NCBI GenBank assembly: GCA_035252155.1
Contig: DATFDL010000768.1
Coordinates: 1-21,641 of the forward strand
Direction: 5' to 3'
Length of the DNA stretch: 21,641 bases
Source of the DNA: JAICLL01 sp035252155
GTDB taxonomy: Bacteria; Planctomycetota; Planctomycetia; Pirellulales; JAICIG01
Part shown: in pieces, positions 15,309-21,641 of the stretch
Position numbering within the stretch: the first letter of the stretch is position 1
Layout: each line of letters starts with the position of its first letter
Notes under the pieces: generated by a model
Database searches by the model: none
What the model was told of the DNA's origin: nothing
Seen by the model: only the letters and a program-made list of their open reading frames with translations
Translations under genes and position numbers: made by a program

Positions 15309-16955
15309 TTACGCGCTCGCCACATCCCCGGCGGTAGGCGTTCCACCGACTGGCCCCAGATCGCTCAAGGCGGGCGGCTCGGCGGTCTCTTCCGGTTCGG
15401 CTTCGTCGCTAGACGCGGCTGAGTCGCCGAACGCCGCGCCGTCCGAAGCGGCCGCGAGGGCTTCTTTTGGCAACGGGCCCAGCGTCCAGTCGCGCCGCTG
15501 CCGCGAACTGGGAATGTTCATCGCTTTGCGATACTTGGTTACCGTGCGACGGGCCACGGTCAGGCCATGCTTGGCGAGCTCGCCCACCAGCTCATCGTCG
15601 CTGAAAGGGTTTTGCTTGTTTTCGTGGTCGATGATTTCGTGCAGCTTGAGGCGTACGGTGTCCCAGGCCACTTCGTCGCCGCTGGCGCTCACCGTGCCAC
15701 CGCCGAAGAATCGCTTGAGCGGAAAAATGCCGCGCGGCGTCTGGATCCATTTGTCGTCAACCGCCCGGCTGACGGTCGTCACGTGGACCCCCACCTTATC
15801 GGCGATCTGCTGCATTTTGAGCGGCTCGATGTGCTCCGGCCCACGGCTCAAAAACTCGGTCTGATGATCGACAATGGCCTGGGCCACCCGAGTGAGCGTG
15901 TTGCGGCGCTGCTCGATCGAGTCGATCAGCCACTGGGCCGAATTGATCTTTCGCTTGATCCATTCCTTGTCGATTTCGGTCGCTTTGCCCTGCTGCAGCA
16001 GCTTGCGGTAGAACGGGCTGATGAACAACGTCGGCGTGCGGCCGTCTTCGAGCACCACCTTGTATTTGCCGTCGTCGGTCACTTCCAAAAAGATGTCGGG
16101 CGTGACGGTCGGCGCATGAACGTCGCTGAAGATCGAGCCCGGCTTCGGGTTCAGCTTGCGCAGCTCGGCCAGTGTTTCTTGAATCAGCTCCATCGAGTAG
16201 CCGGTGCGGCGCTCGATCACCGGCAGCCGGTTGTGCTCCAGGTCTTCCAGGTGGCTGGAAATGAGGGTGCGCAACTGCTCGTAACAGTGCATGCCGGGCA
16301 TAAGTTGCAGCAGCAGGCACTCGCGCAGGTCGTGGGCCGCGATGCCCGGTGGGTCGAGCTTCTGCAGCACCGCCAAGGCCCGCTTGGCTGTTTCCAGCTC
16401 TGCGGGGCCCGCGCTGGCGTCGATCAGGTCTTCCAGCCGACCGGGCAGATAACCGTTCGAGTCGAGGCTGTAGATCAGCCGTTCGGCCATCGCGCGGGTG
16501 GCCTCGTCGAGATCGAACCAGCCGAGCTGATCGCGCAGGTAGTCTTGCAGCGACTGCGGGCGGGCCACCATGTTGGCCATGGCGTCGTGCTTGCGGTCGC
16601 CCTCTTCGGCCAGCCGCGTGCTCGAAGGCCGCGGCCGCTCATCGAACGTGTCGGGCCACTCTTCGTCCAGATTCAGGAGCCGCTCGAAATCGTCTTCGTT
16701 ATTTTTCTTTTCATCGACGACCAGCTCCTTCTCTTCCGAAGTGGGAGCGTCGGGGTTTTCTTGTTCGACCGGCTCTTCAGGCAGATCGGGGTCGCTCTCG
16801 GCCCGCTCGAGGCAGGGGTTTTCTTGAATTTCTTGCTCAATGCGTTCTTCCAGCGCCATGATCGGCAACTGCAGGATCTCCATCGACTGAATCATCCTCG
16901 GCGCCAGCTTCTGCTGCTGCTGGAGCTTCATTTCCTGGCCGAATGACAATCGCAT
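15309..16955 (-). CDS. rpoN: RNA polymerase sigma-54 factor
   Basis: Sigma-54 directs RNA polymerase to -24/-12 promoters and needs an AAA+ activator. The 548-residue protein has the Gln/Leu-rich region I (residues 1-50, LQQQQKLAPRMIQSMEILQL). Region II is acidic (about 50-120, many Asp/Glu). The core-binding domain follows, and the helix-turn-helix (KVGVHVTTVSRAVDDKWIQTPRGIFPLK) carries the usual family wording. The RpoN box ARRTVTKYR lies at 468-476. The protein does not stop soon after the box, as most do, but continues for 60 residues of Ala/Glu/Pro/Gly-rich low-complexity tail. Its ATG lies one base after the recR stop (TGATATG), so translation is likely coupled to recR. Confidence 0.97.
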   Translation of the reverse strand: MRLSFGQEMKLQQQQKLAPRMIQSMEILQLPIMALEERIEQEIQENPCLERAESDPDLPEEPVEQENPDAPTSEEKELVVDEKKNNEDDFERLLNLDEEWPDTFDERPRPSSTRLAEEGDRKHDAMANMVARPQSLQDYLRDQLGWFDLDEATRAMAERLIYSLDSNGYLPGRLEDLIDASAGPAELETAKRALAVLQKLDPPGIAAHDLRECLLLQLMPGMHCYEQLRTLISSHLEDLEHNRLPVIERRTGYSMELIQETLAELRKLNPKPGSIFSDVHAPTVTPDIFLEVTDDGKYKVVLEDGRTPTLFISPFYRKLLQQGKATEIDKEWIKRKINSAQWLIDSIEQRRNTLTRVAQAIVDHQTEFLSRGPEHIEPLKMQQIADKVGVHVTTVSRAVDDKWIQTPRGIFPLKRFFGGGTVSASGDEVAWDTVRLKLHEIIDHENKQNPFSDDELVGELAKHGLTVARRTVTKYRKAMNIPSSRQRRDWTLGPLPKEALAAASDGAAFGDSAASSDEAEPEETAEPPALSDLGPVGGTPTAGDVASA

Positions 16956-16956
16956 A

Positions 16957-17556
16957 TCAGAACTTCTGCCTTCCGGTTAATGCATCCGCTAAAATTTCCT
17001 TGTTCGCAAACTCCAACACGCTGCCCGTGGTGATGCCCCGCGCCAACCGCGTGACTTCCAGCGGAGCGTCTTGCAGTTGATTGGCGATGTAGAGCGCCGT
17101 GCCATCGCCCTCCAGCGTAGGATTGGTGCCCATAATCAACTCGCGGAACGATCCGCGGCGGACCCTCTCAACAAGCTGGGCGATCGTCAGTTGATCGGGC
17201 CCGATGCCTTCCAACGGGGCGATGCGGCCCAGCAAGACGTGATAGACCCCGCGAAAGGTGCCGGCCTGCTCCAAAGCCATCAGGTCGCGCGGCTGCTCGA
17301 CCACGCAGAGCACCGACGTGTCGCGCTTGGGGTCGCGGCAGATCGCGCACTCGTCGCCTTCCGCCAGATTGAAGCACGTGCGGCAGTACCGCACGTTCTC
17401 TTTCACGTCGCGGATGGCGTCGGCCAACGCCAGGGCCTCGCTTTTGTGCACTCGTAGCACGTGGTACGCCAGCCGCTCGGCCGACTTCTTGCCGATGCCC
17501 GGCAGCTTGGCAAATTCGTCCACCAACCGGGTGACCGATTCAGTCAGTACCGTCAT
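16957..17556 (-). CDS. recR: RecR, recombination mediator
   Basis: RecR works with RecO (and RecF) to load RecA at gaps in the cytoplasm. The 199-residue product has normal length. It has an N-terminal helix-hairpin-helix (LPGIGKKSAERLAYH, 18-32), a zinc finger with cysteines at 58, 61, 70 and 73, a Toprim domain starting at LCVVEQPRDL, and a C-terminal Walker-B-like end with ARGITTGSVLEFANKEIL. Its start overlaps the end of ybaB by 17 bases, the usual compact arrangement in dnaX-ybaB-recR clusters. The ATG at 17556 gives the family N-terminus. Confidence 0.97.
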   Translation of the reverse strand: MTVLTESVTRLVDEFAKLPGIGKKSAERLAYHVLRVHKSEALALADAIRDVKENVRYCRTCFNLAEGDECAICRDPKRDTSVLCVVEQPRDLMALEQAGTFRGVYHVLLGRIAPLEGIGPDQLTIAQLVERVRRGSFRELIMGTNPTLEGDGTALYIANQLQDAPLEVTRLARGITTGSVLEFANKEILADALTGRQKF

Positions 17557-17908
17557 GCTTCATCTTGCCGAGATTGGCCAGGGCTTCTTCGACACCGGGC
17601 AGTCCGATGCCTCCGGCCAGACTTCGCATGGCGTCGGAGTGCAGTTGTTTGGCTTTGCTAATGGCTTGATTGGCCGCCGCGCACACCAGATCTTCCAGCA
17701 GCTCGCGGTCGCCGCCCGCCAGCAGGCTGGGGTCGATTTTGCAACTGAGCACTTCTTCCAGCCCGTTCACCTCGAGCTCGACCAGCCCACCGCCCGACAC
17801 TCCGGTGGCGCGCTTCGAGCGCAGTTCGTCGGCGACGCCGGCCAGCCGCCCTTCGATCTGCTTGGCCTGCTTGATTAACGAGCTGAGATTTCCCAACGTT
17901 GCAAACAT
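17540..17908 (-). CDS. ybaB: YbaB/EbfC family nucleoid-associated protein
   Basis: This is a small DNA-binding protein of the YbaB/EbfC family, a dimer that coats DNA and influences nucleoid structure. The 122-residue product reads MFATLGNLSSLIKQAKQIEGR, then a beta-hairpin region (SGGGLVELEVNGLEEVLSCKIDPSLL). A helical end with LVCAAANQAISKAKQL completes it, all typical. AGGAAA eleven bases before the ATG (17908) is a fair ribosome site. It lies 21 bases after the dnaX stop and overlaps recR, which confirms the operon. Confidence 0.95.
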   Translation of the reverse strand: MFATLGNLSSLIKQAKQIEGRLAGVADELRSKRATGVSGGGLVELEVNGLEEVLSCKIDPSLLAGGDRELLEDLVCAAANQAISKAKQLHSDAMRSLAGGIGLPGVEEALANLGKMKHDGTD

Positions 17909-17929
17909 GATCGCTTGGTTTCCTGGGGG

Positions 17930-19708
17930 TTAAGACCTGACTGCTTCGGCCTCTTCGACTCGAACCGGGTAGGCGCCGAACAACTCCGCCGCGCGCCGCA
18001 CCAGCGGATGCTCGGACTTCTCAGCGAGCCGCTGTTGAGGCGTGACCAGACGCTTCGGCGGCTCGACGGCGTTCTCCGGAGCGTCGCGAACCAAAACAAA
18101 CTCGACCCGCATGGCGGCGCCCATCGCCTGCGATACGGCACGCTCGAGCTTGGCGTGGTTCTCGGGGCGCTCGCAAAACGCCTTGCACGAAGTATACCGC
18201 TCTCGGAAGCGAACGACTAGCCTGTTAGGCGCAGAAATTGCTACGCCCTCGCTCGACCGGGCCATTTCGGCTAACAGATCGCCAAGCTCCGCAAGCACTT
18301 GCGGCCAGACCGCCGTGAGGCTGGCTTCATCGAGCTCGCGCCCGATCGGCCGCTCGACAGTTTGCGGTGGTGGCGCCTCAGTTGGCTCCGCGAGACTTAC
18401 CGACTTTTTTTTTACATCTTCGGATTGCGGAGCAGAGGGCGACCGCTCTCCCACTCTCGCCTGCTCCCCTGCTCCCACTCGCGTGTTTCCGCCGGACTGC
18501 GACGCGGCAGCCTGACGGGATCGGTTGGGCGCCGAGGCCGCGCCCTCTTTCAACTGTCCGATCAAACTGCTGATCGACTCCAAGTTTTCCAATCGGCAGA
18601 TCCGCACCAGTGCAAGCTCGGCCAGAATGCGGCCGTGGCTGCTGTAGCGCAAGCGGGCGAGTGTATGATCGAGGATCTGCATCACGGCCAGCACGGTTTC
18701 TAATCCGAGTTGCTTGCCGGCCGCCGCTACCGCCGGCTGATCGGCGGGCGAGCTGTAGAGCATCAGTTCGGCGGGGCCGCCAGCGGCGGCAATCATCACG
18801 TCGCGAAAATATCCCAGCAGTTGATCGAGCAAGGGACCGACATCGACGCCCTCAAACAGCGCGCGGTCGAGATCGGCCAGGGCTGCCGGAACGTCGCGCT
18901 CGATCAGATGTCCGGCCAGTTCGATCAGCCGCCGGTCGCCGGCCGTGCCCAGCATGCGATGCACATCGTCGAGCGTGAGTTTTTGCCCGCCGAAGGCCAG
19001 CAGTTGTTCGAGCAGCGACTGGCTGTCTCGCATCGACCCGGCGGCACGTCGCGCGATGGCTTCGAGCGCCGCCGGTTCGGCTTCGACCGCTTCGGCGGTG
19101 ACGATTTGTTGCAACCGTTCGGCGATCGAGCGCGTCTGAATGCCGGCGAAATCGAACCGCTGGCAGCGCGAGAGGATGGTGATTGGAATCTTTTCCGGCT
19201 CGGTCGTGCAAAAGATAAACTTGACGTGTTCGGGCGGCTCTTCCAACGTCTTGAGCAAGGCGTTGAAGGCCTCCTTGGTGAGCATGTGGACTTCGTCGAT
19301 GATGTAGATCTTGAACCGCGAACGGCTGGGACGCACGTTGACGTTTTGCCGCAGCGAGCGCATCTCGTCGATGCCGCGGTTGCTGGCGCCGTCGATTTCC
19401 AACACGTCGACGTCGTCGCCCGAGCTGATGGCCTGGCACAGATCGCACTGATTGCAGGGCGTCGAGGTGGGGCCGTGGACGCAGTTGAGCGCCTTGGCCA
19501 GAATTCGGGCGGCCGACGTTTTGCCGACGCCGCGCGCGCCGGTGAATAAATAGGCATGCCCGACGCGCTGCGAAGCGATGGCCCCGGCCAGCGCCTGCGC
19601 CACGTGCTGCTGGCCCACCAGTTCTTCAAATGTTTGCGGGCGATACCGCCGGGCGACGACGACATATTCGCCCGGTCGGTCGGAGGTCAACGGCGGAGCG
19701 GTAGACAT
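17930..19708 (-). CDS. dnaX: DNA polymerase III subunit gamma/tau
   Basis: DnaX is the ATPase of the clamp loader that places the sliding clamp and links polymerase cores. The 592-residue product has Walker A GARGVGKTS (57-65), a zinc site with cysteines 76, 85, 88 and 91, Walker B with DEVH (138-141), the TTEPEKIP sensor-1 region and the SRCQRFDF segment. A helical domain III runs to about residue 375. After a Ser/Ala/Gly-rich linker (about 376-455) comes the tau-specific C-terminal region (SLTAVWPQVLAELG...). In the linker the codons for VKKK contain nine consecutive A residues, a probable slippage site described separately. The ATG at 19708 has only a weak ribosome site. It is the first gene of the minus-strand housekeeping operon. 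Confidence 0.97.
   Translation of the reverse strand: MSTAPPLTSDRPGEYVVVARRYRPQTFEELVGQQHVAQALAGAIASQRVGHAYLFTGARGVGKTSAARILAKALNCVHGPTSTPCNQCDLCQAISSGDDVDVLEIDGASNRGIDEMRSLRQNVNVRPSRSRFKIYIIDEVHMLTKEAFNALLKTLEEPPEHVKFIFCTTEPEKIPITILSRCQRFDFAGIQTRSIAERLQQIVTAEAVEAEPAALEAIARRAAGSMRDSQSLLEQLLAFGGQKLTLDDVHRMLGTAGDRRLIELAGHLIERDVPAALADLDRALFEGVDVGPLLDQLLGYFRDVMIAAAGGPAELMLYSSPADQPAVAAAGKQLGLETVLAVMQILDHTLARLRYSSHGRILAELALVRICRLENLESISSLIGQLKEGAASAPNRSRQAAASQSGGNTRVGAGEQARVGERSPSAPQSEDVKKKSVSLAEPTEAPPPQTVERPIGRELDEASLTAVWPQVLAELGDLLAEMARSSEGVAISAPNRLVVRFRERYTSCKAFCERPENHAKLERAVSQAMGAAMRVEFVLVRDAPENAVEPPKRLVTPQQRLAEKSEHPLVRRAAELFGAYPVRVEEAEAVRS
18405..18413 (-). promoter_or_regulatory. A9 slippery run in dnaX, probable gamma/tau switch
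   Basis: On the coding strand the sequence is GTA-AAA-AAA-AAG at codons 432-435, a run of nine A residues. One extra A (or a -1 ribosomal shift) gives VGKSRGAN and a TGA (18378-18380), a product of 443 residues. One missing A gives a TAA (18397-18399) and a product of 436 residues. Both would keep the clamp-loader domains and lose the tau tail. Confidence 0.6.
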
Positions 19709-19805
19709 GGCAGTCGCTGGTGGTCTGTTGTTCGTGGCTGGGGCAAAGACAGGGTTGCGTGGCCGCTTTCGGATGCGAATAAATCAGGCGTTGGGTGCGG
19801 GATTG
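19709..19805. other. dnaX upstream spacer
   Basis: This is the only place for the dnaX operon promoter, yet no clear -35/-10 pair is visible on the minus strand. It includes GTGGCTGGGGCAAAGACA (19735-19752), whose first part resembles the start of the dispersed repeat at 10265-10282. Confidence 0.35.
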
Positions 19806-20009
19806 GTTCCGCTCCGCCACCATCCGGGCTTGCCCCGGTGGAGCGCTGATTGACCGCTAGAACCGCAGGCAGCCTGCCCCTTCTGGTCTTGTTTCCGCGT
19901 GGCGTCCGCCGCCGTAGGCGGCGGACGCCACGCCGAAGCGGTCATTCGCGGGGACTGCGTCTAGCGGTCAATCATCGCTCGACGGAGGCAAGCTCCGTCG
20001 TGGCGGAAC
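19806..20009. repeat. 204-bp nested palindromic (MITE/BIME-like) element
   Basis: The outer arms of about 50 bases are imperfect inverted repeats of each other: GTTCCGC at 19806-19812 pairs with GCGGAAC at 20003-20009. An inner perfect 15-bp part TGATTGACCGCTAGA lies at 19847-19861, with its complement at 19960-19974. Each arm also contains its own hairpin (CCGGG/CCCGG around CTTGC on the left, GACGGA/TCCGTC around GGCAAGC on the right). In the centre is a perfect 17-bp stem (19897-19913 with 19917-19933) with a three-base GTA loop. No coding sequence is inside. Confidence 0.75.
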
Positions 20010-20049
20010 AAAGACAGAATTAAGCGTCCTCCCTTTACACCCACAAATT

Positions 20050-20181
20050 GTGCGCAGCCAGGCAGAGCCTTGTCGATACCCCGGCTGCTTCTTGCCAAAT
20101 GATACCAAGGGGTGAGCCAATCGGGCAGAGCCTCGTTCGTCGCCATTCGCTCATCCGACAGAACCGAGTGCGGCTGCGCAC
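20050..20181. repeat. Spacer with a third copy of the dispersed repeat, framed by a 10-bp inverted repeat
   Basis: GTGCGCAGCC (20050-20059) pairs with GGCTGCGCAC (20172-20181). Just inside, 20061-20085 matches 23 of 25 bases of the repeat core at 10273-10297. An eleven-base piece GGGCAGAGCCT recurs at 20123-20133. No gene is recognised in this spacer. Confidence 0.55.
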
Positions 20182-20211
20182 TGGTGGACTGCTCCTGGGG
20201 CTTGCATCGGC

Positions 20212-20217
20212 TATAAT
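20212..20217 (+). promoter_or_regulatory. Candidate -10 box for the LRR membrane protein gene
   Basis: A perfect TATAAT lies 77 bases before the ATG at 20295, within GGCTATAATGGC. A recognisable -35 at normal spacing was not found, so the call rests on the -10 match and position alone. Confidence 0.4.
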
Positions 20218-20294
20218 GGCGGCGATACCTAGATATTCGGGGAGTACCTGTCGCTCGTGGCCGCATACCGTCATTCTGGCGCCTGGGATCCGAA

Positions 20295-21641
20295 ATGACA
20301 TCGGCAAAACCGGTCCCGAAGTGCGCGCGGTTGCAAGCGCTTTGGCATTACCGCCCACGAGTTTTGACGCTGCTTGTACTGGCAATCGTGGCGGTCCCGC
20401 TCACACTGGCCAACTTCACCGCGGACATCCAAAGGCAAGAGCAGCCGTGCATTTACAAAGGAATGTATGGCTGGCCTTTGCGGTGGCATTGGCACGACTT
20501 CTTCGCAGGCCCGGGGCCGACCGGCATCTTCGGATGGGGCTATAGCTGCCCGCGGCTGGCTGGGAATGTGCTCCTCTGGTTTGCCATGCTGGCAGCGCCG
20601 GCGGGCGTGTGCGAGTGGCTGCTGCGCCTCTATCGGCCGGGCTTGCGATGGCGCTTGCGGACGATGCTCGGCTTCGTCGCGATCGTCGCCGCGCTGTGCG
20701 GCCTGATCGCCGACGCGCGCAACCGAGCGGATCTGCAAGATCCGATCATCACTCCGCTCGAAAAGGACTATCAAACTGTCTACGTCGAACGCGCAGGGCC
20801 GAAATGGCTCGAGTTCGTCATGCCCGACCGTTATCGACGGCGCCTCGTCGGAATTAAGATGCAAATGCACGATGGGGCGACGCTCGACGAAGAGCAGATC
20901 AAGCACCTCACCCGGCTTCCGCGATTGCAACACCTGCAGATCAACGTAGAACATCGGACCCACGGAATGGCGGTCGCGTTACCCGAAATGCGACGGTTGC
21001 GTTCGCTGCGTATCGACGAATACGGTTCGCTCGACGAAGACGAACGGATTTCGCATGAGTTTCTGGCCGCGATTGGCACATTAACAGAGCTTGAACGGCT
21101 TAGCCTTGAAGACGTGACGGTCACCCGGCAAAGCTTGGCACACTTGTCTGGCCTGACAAAACTACAGTCTCTTTGGCTGCAAGGTTTCAACGAAGACGAA
21201 GACCTGTTCGCATACTTGCCGCCATTGCCACGCCTGGAATCCATCGACTTTGGGCATGCCCAGTTGAGCAGCCGAGCTCTGCAGGGCCTTTCTGCATTCC
21301 CGCGATTAAAGGCGCTTAATTTAAGCGACGCGGAACTTTCCCGCGATGCGGATTTGATGGAATTGGCGTCATTGGCGTCTTTGGAAGTGTTGGCGATCGA
21401 CGCTGATATGCTATCGACTGGGGGAACTCAGGCATTCGGCGCGCTCAAGCAGCTTAAGAAGCTCCACGTTGGCGATCAGTTCTGGTCCGATGACGAGGGG
21501 CTGATCACGATTGCCCTCGATCGCGGCAAAGTCGCCGTCTTCGAGCCGAAAGCCGAAGCCGCCCAGCATGCCTTGCAAGCCTTGCGGCGGGCCAATCCAT
21601 CAATCACGATTGATTCAGATACTTTGTTTATGTTATCAAAC
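20295..21641 (+). CDS. Membrane-anchored leucine-rich-repeat protein (3' end outside window)
   Basis: ATG at 20295 opens a frame that stays open for 449 codons to the window edge. Three hydrophobic segments lie at about residues 22-40, 90-106 and 121-139. The rest is on one side of the membrane and contains degenerate leucine-rich repeats spaced about 23-26 residues apart, for example LTRLPRLQHLQI, IGTLTELERLSLEDV, LSGLTKLQSLWLQG, LSAFPRLKALNLSD and FGALKQLKKLHVGD. This type of ribonuclease-inhibitor-like LRR on a membrane anchor is frequent in planctomycetes and is assumed to serve protein binding; the partner is unknown. The translation keeps good composition throughout and no stop interrupts it. 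A GGGA nine bases before the ATG is a weak ribosome site. Confidence 0.75.
   Translation, partial: MTSAKPVPKCARLQALWHYRPRVLTLLVLAIVAVPLTLANFTADIQRQEQPCIYKGMYGWPLRWHWHDFFAGPGPTGIFGWGYSCPRLAGNVLLWFAMLAAPAGVCEWLLRLYRPGLRWRLRTMLGFVAIVAALCGLIADARNRADLQDPIITPLEKDYQTVYVERAGPKWLEFVMPDRYRRRLVGIKMQMHDGATLDEEQIKHLTRLPRLQHLQINVEHRTHGMAVALPEMRRLRSLRIDEYGSLDEDERISHEFLAAIGTLTELERLSLEDVTVTRQSLAHLSGLTKLQSLWLQGFNEDEDLFAYLPPLPRLESIDFGHAQLSSRALQGLSAFPRLKALNLSDAELSRDADLMELASLASLEVLAIDADMLSTGGTQAFGALKQLKKLHVGDQFWSDDEGLITIALDRGKVAVFEPKAEAAQHALQALRRANPSITIDSDTLFMLSN

Noticed and set aside
15567..16946. Plus-strand open frame of 459 codons
   Set aside because: It is antisense to rpoN and arises from the GC-rich codon pattern. 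No family resemblance.
1..21641. tRNA, rRNA, transposase, integrase or prophage genes
   Set aside because: No matching genes or motifs were seen on either strand. The repeats present are non-coding.

Overview
This GC-rich window looks like a chromosomal piece of a planctomycete, probably of the Pirellula/Blastopirellula type. The best evidence is the very long secreted protein at 7684-12159. It joins a ThuA domain, a Planctomycetes/Verrucomicrobia-type membrane-bound dehydrogenase (beta-propeller) domain, HEAT-like repeats and a CxxCH cytochrome domain, an architecture characteristic of that phylum. Other supporting signs are a Gly/Cys-rich exported protein, a membrane-anchored leucine-rich-repeat protein, and spacers crowded with short palindromic and inverted repeats.

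Layout. (1) 1-4882, minus strand: a tightly packed jetA-jetB-jetC operon of the Wadjet anti-plasmid SMC system. JetC runs off the left edge, and jetD, the nuclease subunit, is expected beyond it. A TATAAT box lies just upstream of jetA. (2) 4883-5596: spacer with the decayed remains of a two-gene module (a short 'MPIRQPRYSKEE' N-terminus joined to the core of a clan AA aspartic protease). (3) 5597-6508, minus: a seven-helix membrane protein of unknown function. (4) 6739-7407, plus: a Gly/Tyr- and Cys-rich exported protein, followed by tandem palindromes and a terminator-like hairpin. (5) 7684-12159, plus: the ThuA/dehydrogenase/HEAT/cytochrome fusion, with a dispersed palindromic DNA repeat embedded in frame in its coding sequence. 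(6) 12177-12695: a DUF3841 protein. (7) 12950-14445, plus: moaC and a polyprenyl diphosphate synthase gene that overlap by ATGA. (8) 14677-19708, minus: the housekeeping cluster dnaX-ybaB-recR-rpoN-nrdR. (9) 19709-20294: spacer with a 204-bp nested palindromic element and further repeats. (10) 20295-21641, plus: an LRR membrane protein open at the right edge.

How the genes fit together. JetABC would form the DNA-extruding motor of a plasmid-cleaving complex. dnaX, ybaB and recR are the classic replication/recombination cluster, here extended by sigma-54 (one base after recR) and the ribonucleotide-reductase repressor NrdR. dnaX contains a run of nine A residues in its linker, and both alternative frames stop almost at once. 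This is the arrangement that yields gamma from tau by slippage in some bacteria, and it is the most testable mechanistic prediction here. The spacers hold several families of inverted repeats, one of which recurs at least three times and has entered a coding region. No tRNA, rRNA, CRISPR array, transposase or integrase was seen.
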